DNA of 57,013 nt from Betaproteobacteria bacterium HGW-Betaproteobacteria-3. GTDB taxonomy: Bacteria > Pseudomonadota > Gammaproteobacteria > Burkholderiales > Burkholderiaceae_C. The position numbers and the translations under genes were made by a program. The stretch's first letter is position 1. Each line of letters begins with the position of its first letter. Under the pieces are notes generated by a model that did not search any database, was not told where the DNA came from, and worked only from the letters and a program-made list of their open reading frames with translations. The stretch is taken from the NCBI GenBank assembly GCA_002842205.1, contig PHCI01000022.1, positions 1 to 57,013 on the forward strand. Reading direction: 5' to 3'. Below are positions 35,750-43,941 of the stretch, in pieces.

Positions 35750-37129
35750 TCAGGTCAGGGGGCGCAACTGCTGCAGCAGAGTTGGCAGCAGTTCGGACAC
35801 CGTCGGATGAATATGGACCGCCCGCGAAATGACGGTGTAAGGCTGCCGGGCCGCCATCACGTCCAGCAGCGAATGGACCACCTCGTCGCCATTGAGCCCC
35901 AGAATGGCGGCGCCGAGGATGAGCTTGCTTTGCGCGTCGACCAGGACTTTCATGAAGCCCTGCGTCTCGCCAGCCTCGCGCGCCCGGCCCACGCGCAGCA
36001 TGGGCATCCTGGCGCAGAGGATGTCCCGGCCGCTGGCACGTGCCTCGGTCTCGGTGATGCCAATGCGCCCCAGGGCGGGGTCGATGAACAGCGCGTAGCA
36101 GGGGATGCGGTCGGAGATGCGCCGTGGGTCGTGGTCGAACAGGTTGGCGACGACGATCTCGTGGTCGTTCCACGCGGTGTGGGTGAAGGCGCCGCGTCCG
36201 TTGCAGTCGCCCACCGCCCAGACGCCCGGCGCGCTGGTCTGGCATTGGTCGTCCACCACCACGTAGCCGCGCTCGTCGGTCCGGATGCCGGCGTGCTCCA
36301 GCCCGAGTCCGTCGGTATTCGGACGCCGGCCCACGGCCAGCAGCACGTGGCTGCCCACGATGCGCGGCGGGCCGTCGGCGCAGGCCGCCCCGACCGCGAT
36401 GCGGTCCCCGTCGGGCGCCAGCGACAGGCACTCGGACGCCATCGCAAAGCGGACCCCCTCGCGCTCCAGGATCGACCGGATGCCATCCGAAACGTCCGCG
36501 TCCTCGCGCGGCAGCAGCCGGGCCGCCCGCTCCACCACGGTCACATCGGCGCCAAAGCGCCGCATCATCTGGGCAAACTCCAGGCCGATGTAACTGCCGC
36601 CGACGATGACCAGATGCTCGGGAACCTCGTCCAGCGCCATGACGGAGACGTTGTCGAGCGTCGGCACGCGGTCGATGCCCGGCAGATCGGGCCGCACCGA
36701 GCGCCCGCCCACGTTGAGAAAGATGCGCGGCGCGGTGAGCTGGCGCCCGGCCACGGCCAGCGTGGCCGGTGCCACGAAGCGGGCATCGCCGACAATGACT
36801 TCGGCCTGCGGGAGCCCGCGCATCCAGCCTTCGACCCCCTCGCGCGACTGCCGGACGATGGCGTCCTTGCGGGCCTTGACACGGGCCATTTCCACCTGCA
36901 CCCCGCCGCTGGAAAACCCGAACTCCTCGCCGCGCCGGGCCAGCTGGATGGCGCGGGCGCTGGCCACGAGCGTCTTGGTGGGCACGCAGCCGACATTGAC
37001 GCAGGTTCCACCGAAGTGGCCGCGCTCGATGACCGCGGTGCGCAGCCCCTCTTTGGCACAACGGGCGGCAATGGCCGGCCCCGCCTGTCCGGCGCCAACG
37101 ACGATGGCGTCAAAGTGTTCGATCTGCAT
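35750..37129 (-). CDS. Class I pyridine nucleotide-disulfide oxidoreductase (mercuric reductase-like)
   Basis: A 459-residue FAD enzyme. The N-terminal FAD motif is AIVVGAGQAGPAIAARCA, the redox disulfide GGTCVNVGCVPTK uses Cys 43 and 48, the NAD(P) motif is VIVGGSYIGLEFAQMMRRFG, and the second FAD motif is PGVWAVGDCNGRGAFTHTAW. The dimerisation domain ends VHIHPTVSELLPTL, with the catalytic His. It is in the group often called 'FAD-containing oxidoreductase' or MerA-like; no mercury-binding cysteine pair is at the C-terminus, so mercury is not implied. Upstream and downstream gaps show no operon partner. Confidence 0.88.
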   Translation of the reverse strand: MQIEHFDAIVVGAGQAGPAIAARCAKEGLRTAVIERGHFGGTCVNVGCVPTKTLVASARAIQLARRGEEFGFSSGGVQVEMARVKARKDAIVRQSREGVEGWMRGLPQAEVIVGDARFVAPATLAVAGRQLTAPRIFLNVGGRSVRPDLPGIDRVPTLDNVSVMALDEVPEHLVIVGGSYIGLEFAQMMRRFGADVTVVERAARLLPREDADVSDGIRSILEREGVRFAMASECLSLAPDGDRIAVGAACADGPPRIVGSHVLLAVGRRPNTDGLGLEHAGIRTDERGYVVVDDQCQTSAPGVWAVGDCNGRGAFTHTAWNDHEIVVANLFDHDPRRISDRIPCYALFIDPALGRIGITETEARASGRDILCARMPMLRVGRAREAGETQGFMKVLVDAQSKLILGAAILGLNGDEVVHSLLDVMAARQPYTVISRAVHIHPTVSELLPTLLQQLRPLT

Positions 37130-37227
37130 GCCGAGTCCCCTTCAGGGTGGATCCGGATGGCAGTCTACGCCGCCGCAGAGTCCAGCGCCGGGGCCGCTTC
37201 GGGCCCGGCGCCGGAGCTGGACGGGCG

Positions 37228-38937
37228 CTAGAAGGTTTCCCAACCCGCGTCGTCGCCCGACGCAGCCGGGGCCCGCGCTGGCGTGGTCACGGATGGCGTG
37301 GATGCCGCGGCCCGGGCCGTGGGCGATTTGGCGGCTGGTGCCGCTGCGGCAGGCCGGGCCATCGGTGTCGCCGGCCGCTCGTGCGGCTGGAAGCTGCCCG
37401 ACTGCGCTCCGAGCTCGAACACGTTGACCACGTCCCGCAGCCGCTGGGCCTGGGTGCTCAGGCTCTGGGCAGCCGCGGCGGACTGCTCCACCAGGGCCGC
37501 GTTTTGCTGGGTCATGCCGTCGAGCTGGGTCACCGCGCTGTGGATCTGCCCGATGCCCTGCGACTGTTCGGCGGCCGCGGCCGTGATTTCGCCAATCATG
37601 TCGCTGACCCGTTTGACCGAGGTCACAATTTCGTTCATGGTGCTGCCGGCATCGGCCACCAGGCGCGTACCGCATTCGACCTTTTCGACCGAGCTGCCAA
37701 TCAACGTCTTGATCTCCTTGGCCGCCTGGGCGCTGCGCTGGGCGAGATTGCGCACCTCGCTGGCCACCACGGCGAAGCCGCGGCCCTGCTCGCCCGCGCG
37801 GGCCGCTTCCACGGCCGCATTGAGCGCCAGGATGTTGGTCTGGAAGGCGATGCCGTCGATCACGGCGATGATGTCCGAGATTTTCCGGGAGCTCTGGTTG
37901 ATCTCCTGCATGGTGTCCACCACCTCGCTCACGACGGCGCCGCCCCGCGCGGCGACGTCGGCCGCCGACGCCGCCAGCTGATTGGCCTGACGCGAGGATT
38001 CGGCCGACTGGCGAACCGTGCCGGTGAGCTGCTCCATGCTGGCGCTGGTCTCCTGCAGGTTGGCGGCGGTTTGTTCCGTGCGGCTGCTCAGGTCCAGGTT
38101 GCCAGTGGCAATTTCGGCGCTCGCCGTGCCAATGCTGTCGGCGGCCTGCTGCACGTTTTGCAGGGACTCGCGCAGACGCGTGACCATGGTGCCCAACGCG
38201 CGCATCAGGTCGCCCAGCTCGTCGGTGGAATCGCTGTGCGGCTGGTGGTCCAGGCGACCGTTGGCCACTTCGGTGGCCGCTCTGGAGGCCGCCAGCAAAT
38301 CGCGCGCGATGCGCCGCTGGATGGTCCAGGCAAAGGCCAGCGACAGGGCCGTCGCCAGCAGGCCGAGCACGCTCACCAGCGTTTCACGCTGGTGCGCACT
38401 GGCGGCGAGCGCGGCCCCCTCATCGGCGGCACTGGCCCTGACCTGCGCCACCACGTCGCCCAACTGCTTGCTCATCGCCTTGTAGTGCCCGTCTGCGGTT
38501 TGCAGGGCCGCCACGCCGGTGTTGGCGTCCACGGTGGCCATGTCGATCGCACTGTCGGCGGCCTTCTGGTACGTGCCCAGCAACGTGGCAAAAGCCGTCA
38601 GTGTCTTTTGAAGTTTGGCGTCCGCAGCCGCACCGGCCTGCGCGGTGGCGTCCGCCGCCATTTTGGACAAGGCCTGCGCCTGCCCTTCGCGCTGCGTGTT
38701 CACGGCCTTGTCGTCCATTGAACCGATGATGGTGATGGTGCGATACAGGTCCGTGTGCATCACCCCGAGCCGTTCCTGCACATCAGTCACACGGCCGTAG
38801 GTTGAAAGCACGGCCTCCTGGCTGGCCTGGCTGGTCACACGGTATGACTCCAGCATCCAGACGGTCACGCCGATGGACGCCATCAGAAGCGCCGCGGTCA
38901 CGATGGGCGCAACCATCAGCTTCATGCGCAGTTTCAT
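37228..38937 (-). CDS. Methyl-accepting chemotaxis protein
   Basis: A 569-residue membrane chemoreceptor. TM1 is residues 9-29, a helical periplasmic ligand domain covers 30-184 (four-helix-bundle type by pattern), TM2 is about 187-206, HAMP runs to about 260, and the coiled-coil signalling domain follows with the tip [20 protein letters not shown]. The protein ends GWETF, a CheR/CheB docking pentapeptide, so it is likely a high-abundance receptor in adaptation. GAGGAG precedes the ATG. It lies 61 bp downstream of a small periplasmic Cache protein gene and probably shares a FliA promoter with it. Confidence 0.93.
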   Translation of the reverse strand: MKLRMKLMVAPIVTAALLMASIGVTVWMLESYRVTSQASQEAVLSTYGRVTDVQERLGVMHTDLYRTITIIGSMDDKAVNTQREGQAQALSKMAADATAQAGAAADAKLQKTLTAFATLLGTYQKAADSAIDMATVDANTGVAALQTADGHYKAMSKQLGDVVAQVRASAADEGAALAASAHQRETLVSVLGLLATALSLAFAWTIQRRIARDLLAASRAATEVANGRLDHQPHSDSTDELGDLMRALGTMVTRLRESLQNVQQAADSIGTASAEIATGNLDLSSRTEQTAANLQETSASMEQLTGTVRQSAESSRQANQLAASAADVAARGGAVVSEVVDTMQEINQSSRKISDIIAVIDGIAFQTNILALNAAVEAARAGEQGRGFAVVASEVRNLAQRSAQAAKEIKTLIGSSVEKVECGTRLVADAGSTMNEIVTSVKRVSDMIGEITAAAAEQSQGIGQIHSAVTQLDGMTQQNAALVEQSAAAAQSLSTQAQRLRDVVNVFELGAQSGSFQPHERPATPMARPAAAAPAAKSPTARAAASTPSVTTPARAPAASGDDAGWETF

Positions 38938-38998
38938 TGCTTTCTCCTCAAGATCAAACGGGCGGGGAACCGGCCCCGCCACTCACCCCTTGCGGCAA

Positions 38999-39454
38999 TT
39001 ACTTGTAGATGCCGCCGCAGACCACGGTGTCGTCCAGCTTTTCGCAGTACATGCTCTTGGGCTGGATCGTCTTGGTCACCGGGTTGGTGAACTTGTAGTC
39101 CTGCCAGAACGTGCCCTTGGCCTGGGCCAGTTCCACGCGCTCCTTGACAAAGGCCTTGCCGTCCACGTCCTTGAGCTCGATCAGGTTCTTGCCCACCATC
39201 TTGGCGTTGGCGCCGTGGGCGCGCACCGTGCCATCGAGGCCATAGACCACGAGGTAGAGGTCGTCCTTGGTGAACTGGCCGCCCTTGGTGGTGACTTCGG
39301 CGTAGCCCTTGTCCTTGCCATTGGACTTGATGAAGGCGACACCTTTCTGGACCATGGCGGTGGCGTCGGCCTGGGTGGCGCGGCTTTCGGCCAGGGCCAC
39401 GGAAGCCGTCAACGCACCCATCACCACGACGGACATCAATTTCATTGCTTTCAT
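38999..39454 (-). CDS. Periplasmic single Cache-domain protein
   Basis: A 151-residue protein with a signal peptide (KLMSVVVMGALTASVALAES, cleavage near residue 22) and one soluble Cache domain: MVQKGVAFIKSNGKDKGYAE, DDLYLVVYGLDGTVRAHGAN and KMVGKNLIELKDVDGKAFVK. Such domains normally sit inside receptors; here it is free in the periplasm. Two Cys near the C-terminus (YCEKLDDTVVCGG) may form a disulfide. The start has AGGAG nine bases upstream. It is the first gene of a two-gene unit with the chemoreceptor, so it may present a ligand to it. Confidence 0.87.
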   Translation of the reverse strand: MKAMKLMSVVVMGALTASVALAESRATQADATAMVQKGVAFIKSNGKDKGYAEVTTKGGQFTKDDLYLVVYGLDGTVRAHGANAKMVGKNLIELKDVDGKAFVKERVELAQAKGTFWQDYKFTNPVTKTIQPKSMYCEKLDDTVVCGGIYK

Positions 39455-39531
39455 GTTGGAACACTCCTGTAAATGGGAAAAACACACATCGGGCCGCCTC
39501 CAGATGAAAGTGGTGTGGACCCGTCTACTGC

Positions 39532-39558
39532 ATATCGACTGACCGGTCCATAACTTGA
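39532..39558 (-). promoter_or_regulatory. Candidate sigma-28 (FliA) promoter of the Cache-chemoreceptor unit
   Basis: On the minus strand TCAAGTTA is followed by 11 bases and GTCGATAT, against the sigma-28 consensus TAAAGTTT-N11-GCCGATAA (6 of 8 matches in each box, exact spacing). It lies about 80 bp ahead of the Cache gene. Confidence 0.6.
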
Positions 39559-39825
39559 AATGTCACGTCCATGACATTCAGCAGCCACCGGAAGGCGAGC
39601 CGCCATGGTGCGCGCCAAGGGGGCGGGCCAATCGCGCAAAGAAAGCCGCGCAAGGGCCGTTGATGGGCCTTTTCAGGTGGCATCGGGTGCAAGAACGATA
39701 CGTTATCAATAGCAAACTATCGCCATTTGACGGGGGCTAAGGCCCGAAAATGTCGATAAATTCTCAGCCGCCATGCCAGGGCGCTGCCCGGTGCCATCGG
39801 CCGCGTGGCAGCGGCGCCGCGCGCC
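39559..39825. other. Intergenic region with an inverted repeat and a family A repeat
   Basis: TGAAATGTCA (39556-39565) and TGACATTCA (39572-39580) make a near-perfect inverted repeat just upstream of, and touching, the FliA-type promoter. A family A copy lies at 39708-39740. No gene is seen. Confidence 0.45.
39708..39740 (+). repeat. Family A interspersed repeat (intergenic)
   Basis: CAATAGCAAACTATCGCC then ATTTGACGGGGGCT, close to consensus. Confidence 0.88.
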
Positions 39826-39937
39826 GCGTCAGGCGTCAGGCGTCAGGCGTCAGGCGTCAGGCGTCAGGCGTCAGGCGTCAGGCGTCAGGCGTCAGGCGTC
39901 AGGCGTCAGGCGTCAGGCATCAGGCATCAGGCATCAG
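39826..39937 (+). repeat. Tandem array of a 7-bp unit
   Basis: Thirteen copies of GCGTCAG followed by three of GCATCAG, 16 units in 112 bp with no interruptions. The gene-proximal unit contains the TGA stop codon of otnI on the minus strand. The array is otherwise in its 3' flank. Confidence 0.97.
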
Positions 39938-40761
39938 GCCCGCCAGCCCAGACCGGCCGAGGTGCCGCCCGGCTGGCCGCCGAGCCGGGGCCGGTATTCA
40001 CAGCCCACCCAGCCGTCCCAGCCGCAGGCGGCCGACACCTCGTCGATCACGTCAAACAGGTAGGGGTAGTGGATTTCACCCACATCGGGCTCGTGCCGCT
40101 CGGGCACGCCCGCGATCTGGAAGTGGCCGACGGCGCCGGTGGGCAGGTACTTGCGGATCTTCATGGCCACGTCGCCCTCGACGATCTGGCAGTGGTACAA
40201 GTCCATCTGCACCTTGAGGTTGGGCGCGCCGACCTCGGCCACGATCTCGTGCGCGTGGTCTTGCCGGTTCAGGAAGAAGCGCGGAATGTCGCGCGGGTTG
40301 ATGGGCTCGATCAGCACGTCGCGGCCGTGCCGGGCGGCTTCGGCCGCGGCCCAGCGCAGGTTGGCCACGTAGGTGGGTTGCACGGCGTCGCGCTCCATGC
40401 CGTCCGGGATCAGCCCGGCCATGACGTGGATGCGCGGGCAGTCCAGCACCTCGGCGTATTGCAGGGCCAGCGCCACACCGGCGCCAAATTCGGATTCGCG
40501 GCCCGCAATGCAGGCGCTGCCGCGCATGCCCGCGGCCCAGGCTGCGTCGATCGACGGTGCGTCGATGCCGCCGGGCGGGGCGTTGAACAGCACCTGCTGC
40601 AGGCCATGGGCCTTGAGGCGCGCGGCCAGCTCGACGGCCGGCACGGCATAGGGGAACAGGTATTCCACCGCCTTGAAGCCGTCTTTCGCAGCGGCCTCAA
40701 AGCGGTCGAGAAACGGCAGCTCGGGGTAGAGCATGGAGAGGTTGGCGGCGAATTGGGGCAT
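39934..40761 (-). CDS. otnI: 2-oxo-tetronate isomerase (hydroxypyruvate isomerase family)
   Basis: TIM-barrel isomerase of 275 residues. In the threonate/erythronate pathway OtnI interconverts 2-oxo- and 3-oxo-tetronate. The family start is [20 protein letters not shown], followed by [34 protein letters not shown] and the metal-site [13 protein letters not shown]. Glu, Asp and His of the metal site fall in EPINPRD, DLYHCQ and GHFQIAG. It closes the ltnD-otnK-otnC-otnI gene set. Its stop lies in the 7-bp tandem array. A TTG four codons upstream is an alternative start. Confidence 0.88.
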   Translation of the reverse strand: MPQFAANLSMLYPELPFLDRFEAAAKDGFKAVEYLFPYAVPAVELAARLKAHGLQQVLFNAPPGGIDAPSIDAAWAAGMRGSACIAGRESEFGAGVALALQYAEVLDCPRIHVMAGLIPDGMERDAVQPTYVANLRWAAAEAARHGRDVLIEPINPRDIPRFFLNRQDHAHEIVAEVGAPNLKVQMDLYHCQIVEGDVAMKIRKYLPTGAVGHFQIAGVPERHEPDVGEIHYPYLFDVIDEVSAACGWDGWVGCEYRPRLGGQPGGTSAGLGWRA

Positions 40762-40791
40762 GGCAGAAGACAATCGAATAGTATTAACTCA

Positions 40792-40822
40792 ATAGCAAAC
40801 TATGACCATTTTACGGGGGCTA
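40792..40822 (+). repeat. Family A interspersed repeat between otnC and otnI
   Basis: ATAGCAAACTATGACC then ATTTTACGGGGGCT (one mismatch in the second half). It separates two genes of the same operon. Confidence 0.88.
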
Positions 40823-40874
40823 ACGGCCAATTTTGTTCAAAAATCAAGGAACCGAAGGGGTTGCGGCCGCCAAC

Positions 40875-41576
40875 TCACCAACGGGCACCGAAAGCCTGGT
40901 GCAGTTCGTCGAGTTGCGCTGCGCTCAGGGCCGGGGGGCTGGCCGGGCCGAGTCGCTGACGCAGGCACACCAGGCGGGCGGTTTCTTCGAGTTCTTCGAG
41001 CGTGGCCATGGCCTGCGCGGGCGTGTCGTGCCACACGTTGGGGCCCAGGCGCGCGAGCATCACGGCGCGCAGCGGCGTGCCCTGCGCGGCATAGCGGGCA
41101 ATGGCCTGCGCCACCCGCGTGGCCACGGCCGGATCGCCCGGGCGGTGGTAGGGCAGCACCGGCACGTGGCCGACCTTCATGACGAAATACGGGGTGATGG
41201 GGGGCAGCAGCTCAGGGTCCGAATCGTCGCCCCGATCGCCGTGCAGCGTGAGCGCCACGCAGTGCGTGCTGTGGGTGTGGATCACGCAGCGGGCGGGCGC
41301 ACCCGTGCCTTCGCTGGCGCGGTAGATTTCGCGGTGCAGCGCGAGGGTTTTGCTGGCGCGGTCGCCGCCGGTCTGCTGGCCGTGGGCGTCCACGCGGGCC
41401 AGCCGGGCCGGGTCCAGAAACCCCAGACAGGCGTCGGAGGGCGTGATCAGGAAGCCGCCGCCCTGCGAGGCGTCGAGCCGCACGCTGATGTTGCCGGCCG
41501 TGGCGTGCACGTAGCCGCGGTCAAACAGACTTTGGCCGACGCGGCAGATTTCGTCGCGGAGTTGCGCTTCGTTCAT
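40875..41576 (-). CDS. otnC: 3-oxo-tetronate 4-phosphate decarboxylase (class II aldolase family)
   Basis: Final step of threonate breakdown, giving dihydroxyacetone phosphate. The 233 residues start MNEAQLRDEICRVGQSLFDR; GYVHATAGNISVRL holds the phosphate-binding region, and CVIHTHSTH the first two zinc-ligand His. The usual third zinc ligand in an NHG motif is not seen: the aligned stretch reads VMLARLGPNVWHDTP. The rest (AMATLEELEETARLV) aligns well, so the enzyme may use another ligand such as the nearby His. The start overlaps the otnK stop as ATGA. Confidence 0.83.
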   Translation of the reverse strand: MNEAQLRDEICRVGQSLFDRGYVHATAGNISVRLDASQGGGFLITPSDACLGFLDPARLARVDAHGQQTGGDRASKTLALHREIYRASEGTGAPARCVIHTHSTHCVALTLHGDRGDDSDPELLPPITPYFVMKVGHVPVLPYHRPGDPAVATRVAQAIARYAAQGTPLRAVMLARLGPNVWHDTPAQAMATLEELEETARLVCLRQRLGPASPPALSAAQLDELHQAFGARW

Positions 41577-43021
41577 CGCAGCATGGTAAAGGCTTGGGTG
41601 AAGAAGTCGTCGGTGCCGAAGTTGCCCGATTTCAGCGCCAGATGCAGGCCTGCGAGCGATGGCGACTCTGCCGGCGGCGGGGCCTCCGCCCCAAGGTCGG
41701 CGACGCCCCCTTGGGCGGCCGCGAGGACACGCCCTGCCGAGCGTGAGGGTTCCACCTGGGCATGGCACCAGGGCACGCCGGGATCGATCTGCGGGCCGAT
41801 CTGCATCTGCGTGATGTGCAGCGCCTGCGCCACCGCGCCCGAGGTCTCGCCGCCCGCCACCACCAGCTGGCGCACGCCGCGCTGCACCAGACCGCACGCG
41901 ATGGCCGCGAGGGTGCGCTCGACCAGCGCGCCGGCTGCTTCCACACCCAGGCGCCCCTGGATGGCTTTCACGGCGTCGGGTGCGGCCGTCGAATACACGA
42001 GCACCGGGCCGCCCGCGAGCAGCGGTTCGGCCCAGGCCAGTGCCGCAGCGGCCACATCGGCGCCCAAGGCCATTTGCAGCGGGTCCAGCGCCAGCGTCGG
42101 GCGCCCGGTGGCGCGAAACGCGGCGACTTGCCGGTGGGTGGCGCTGGAGCAGCTGCCCGACACCACGGCCTGCAGCCCCTGCGCGGGCGGCAGCTGGCTG
42201 GCCTGCGGCGTGGGCGTGAAGCCGAAGTTCTGCGGCAGGCCGATGGCCACGCCCGAGCCCGCGGTCACCAGCGGCATGCCCTTGAGCGCCGGCCCCAAGC
42301 GCAGCAGGTCGTCGTTGGACACCGCGTCCACAATGGCCACGCCCACGCCCTGGGCCTTGAGCGCACCGATCCGGTCCTGCACAGCGGCCGCCCCCTGCGC
42401 CACCGCACGGTAGTCGATGAGCCCGACCACGCGCTGCGTCTGGGCCTGCATCACGCGCACCAGGTTGGCGTCGGTCATGGGGGTGAGCGGATGGTTTTGC
42501 ATGCCGCTCTCATTGAGCAGCGCGTCGCCCGCGAACAGGTGGCCCTTGAACACGGTGCGGCCGTTGTCGGGGAAGGCCGGGGTGGCGATGGTGAAGTCGG
42601 TGTGCAGGGCGTCCATCAACGCCTCGGTCACCGGGCCGATGTTGCCCTGCGGCGTGCTGTCAAACGTGGAGCAGTATTTGAAATAGATCTGCTGCGCGCC
42701 CTGGGCCTGCAGCCAGTGCAGCGCCGCCACCGATTGGGCGATCGCCTCGGCTGCGGGGATGGTGCGCGACTTGAGCGCGACCACCACCGCGTCCACGTCG
42801 GCATCCAATGGACCGACGGGCACCCCGATGGCCTGCACCACGCGCATGCCCGCGCGCACCAGGTTGTTGGCCAGATCGGTGGCGCCGGTGAAGTCGTCGG
42901 CAATACAACCGAGGTATAAGGCCCCCACGCTCCCCACTGCGTGTGGTTCGCTGCCCCCCGAGGGGGCTGGCCTGGCTTGGGAGCGGCCCGGCGCGGCGGC
43001 CGGTGGCTTGGGCACGGTCAT
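41573..43021 (-). CDS. otnK: 3-oxo-tetronate kinase (DUF1537 family) with repeat-derived extensions
   Basis: Phosphorylates 3-oxo-tetronate. The catalytic core starts LYLGCIADDFTGATDLANNL and includes FKYCSTFDSTPQGNIGPVTE, the C-terminal VVSGSCSSATHRQVAAF and VAGGETSGAVAQAL. The 482 residues exceed the usual about 420-430. The start MTVPKPPAAAP overlaps the ltnD stop as ATGA, so the N-terminal 33 residues, mostly read through a family B repeat, seem to be translated. A second extra piece, about 30 residues from QVEPSRSAGRVLAAAQGG to PPAESPSLA, separates WCHA from GLHLALKSGNFG near the C-terminus. Confidence 0.88.
   Translation of the reverse strand: MTVPKPPAAAPGRSQARPAPSGGSEPHAVGSVGALYLGCIADDFTGATDLANNLVRAGMRVVQAIGVPVGPLDADVDAVVVALKSRTIPAAEAIAQSVAALHWLQAQGAQQIYFKYCSTFDSTPQGNIGPVTEALMDALHTDFTIATPAFPDNGRTVFKGHLFAGDALLNESGMQNHPLTPMTDANLVRVMQAQTQRVVGLIDYRAVAQGAAAVQDRIGALKAQGVGVAIVDAVSNDDLLRLGPALKGMPLVTAGSGVAIGLPQNFGFTPTPQASQLPPAQGLQAVVSGSCSSATHRQVAAFRATGRPTLALDPLQMALGADVAAAALAWAEPLLAGGPVLVYSTAAPDAVKAIQGRLGVEAAGALVERTLAAIACGLVQRGVRQLVVAGGETSGAVAQALHITQMQIGPQIDPGVPWCHAQVEPSRSAGRVLAAAQGGVADLGAEAPPPAESPSLAGLHLALKSGNFGTDDFFTQAFTMLR
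41662..41757. repeat. GC-rich insert in the otnK C-terminus (third, unclassified element)
   Basis: The stretch encoding the extra QVEPSRSAGRVL to SPSLA segment is GC-rich with internal palindromic parts (GGGGCC/GGCCCC-like, CCCCCTTGGGCGG). It does not match family A or B. Its in-frame placement between conserved otnK blocks suggests an inserted element. Confidence 0.4.
42920..43001 (+). repeat. Family B repeat in the otnK N-terminus
   Basis: GCCCCCACGCTCCCCACTGC, GTGTGGTTCGCTGCCCCCC, GAGGGGG and GGAGCGGCCCGGCGCGGCGG. Antisense to otnK, which reads it as APGRSQARPAPSGGSEPHAV, then GSVGA. Confidence 0.9.
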
Positions 43022-43929
43022 GGGGCGGCTTTCGGCAATTCGATGCCCGGGAAAATCTTGATGACCGCGCTGTCGTCTTCTTTGGCAAAGCCGGCGGTGG
43101 ACGCCTGCATGAACATCTGGTGCGCGGTGCTGGACAGCGGCAGCGGGAACTTGCTGGCGCGGGCCATGTCGAGCACCAGGCCCAGGTCTTTCACAAAAAT
43201 GTCGACCGCCGACAGCGGCGCGTAATCGGCGGCCAGCACGTGGGCCATGCGGTTTTCGAACATCCAGCTGTTGCCCGCGCTGTGGGTGATCACCTCGTAC
43301 AGCGCGGCCGGGTCCACGCCTTCGCGCAGGCCCAGCGCCATGGCTTCGGCGGCGGCGGCAATGTGCACGCCCGCCAGCAGCTGGTTGATGATCTTGACCT
43401 TGCTGCCCGCGCCCGCGCAGTCGCCCAGCCTGTACACCTTGGCGGCCATGGCGTTGAGCAGCGGCTCGGCCACGGCGTAGGCCCCGGGCTGGCCAGCGGT
43501 AATCATGGTCATCTGGCCGCTGGCGGCCTTGGCCGCACCGCCCGAGATGGGGGCGTCGATGTAGAGAATGCCCTGCTGCGCCAGCCGCGCCTCCAGCGCC
43601 ATCGACCAGTTCGGGTCCACCGTGGAGCACATCACGAACACGCTGCCGGGCTTCATCGTGCCCGCGCAGCCGTGGCCGTCGCCGCCCGGGCCGAACAGCA
43701 CGGCTTCGGTCTGTGCGGCGTTGACCACCACCGACACCACCACCTGGCACGCCGCGCCCAGTTCGGCCAGCGTGGCGCAGGCCGTGCCGCCGTCTCGCGC
43801 AAAGGCCTGGGCCACGTCGGCACGCACGTCAAAAACATGGGGCGCGTGGCCCGCACGGCGCAGCGACTGCGCCATGCCGTTGCCCATGGCGCCGAGGCCG
43901 ATCAGGCCCACTTGGGGGTTGGGGGTCAT
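43018..43929 (-). CDS. ltnD: L-threonate dehydrogenase (beta-hydroxyacid dehydrogenase family)
   Basis: Oxidises L-threonate to 2-oxo-tetronate with NAD. The 303 residues have the Rossmann start VGLIGLGAMGNGMAQSL, the substrate motif DAPISGGAAKA and the catalytic Lys in GSKVKIINQLLAGVH. KDLGLVLDMA is the family C-terminal block. Neighbours otnK, otnC and otnI make threonate (or tetronate) the likely substrate, rather than the glyoxylate, tartronate or hydroxyisobutyrate used by relatives. Stop overlaps the otnK start. Confidence 0.9.
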   Translation of the reverse strand: MTPNPQVGLIGLGAMGNGMAQSLRRAGHAPHVFDVRADVAQAFARDGGTACATLAELGAACQVVVSVVVNAAQTEAVLFGPGGDGHGCAGTMKPGSVFVMCSTVDPNWSMALEARLAQQGILYIDAPISGGAAKAASGQMTMITAGQPGAYAVAEPLLNAMAAKVYRLGDCAGAGSKVKIINQLLAGVHIAAAAEAMALGLREGVDPAALYEVITHSAGNSWMFENRMAHVLAADYAPLSAVDIFVKDLGLVLDMARASKFPLPLSSTAHQMFMQASTAGFAKEDDSAVIKIFPGIELPKAAP

Positions 43930-43941
43930 GCGTGTCTCCGT

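Noticed and set aside
34149-37061. 970-codon minus-strand frame joining the M20 peptidase with the region upstream
   Set aside because: Only the part from MNARVPTTV has peptidase homology; the rest is an alternate frame of the flavin oxidoreductase gene.
39826-39937. CRISPR array
   Set aside because: Units are contiguous 7-mers without spacers; this is a simple tandem repeat.
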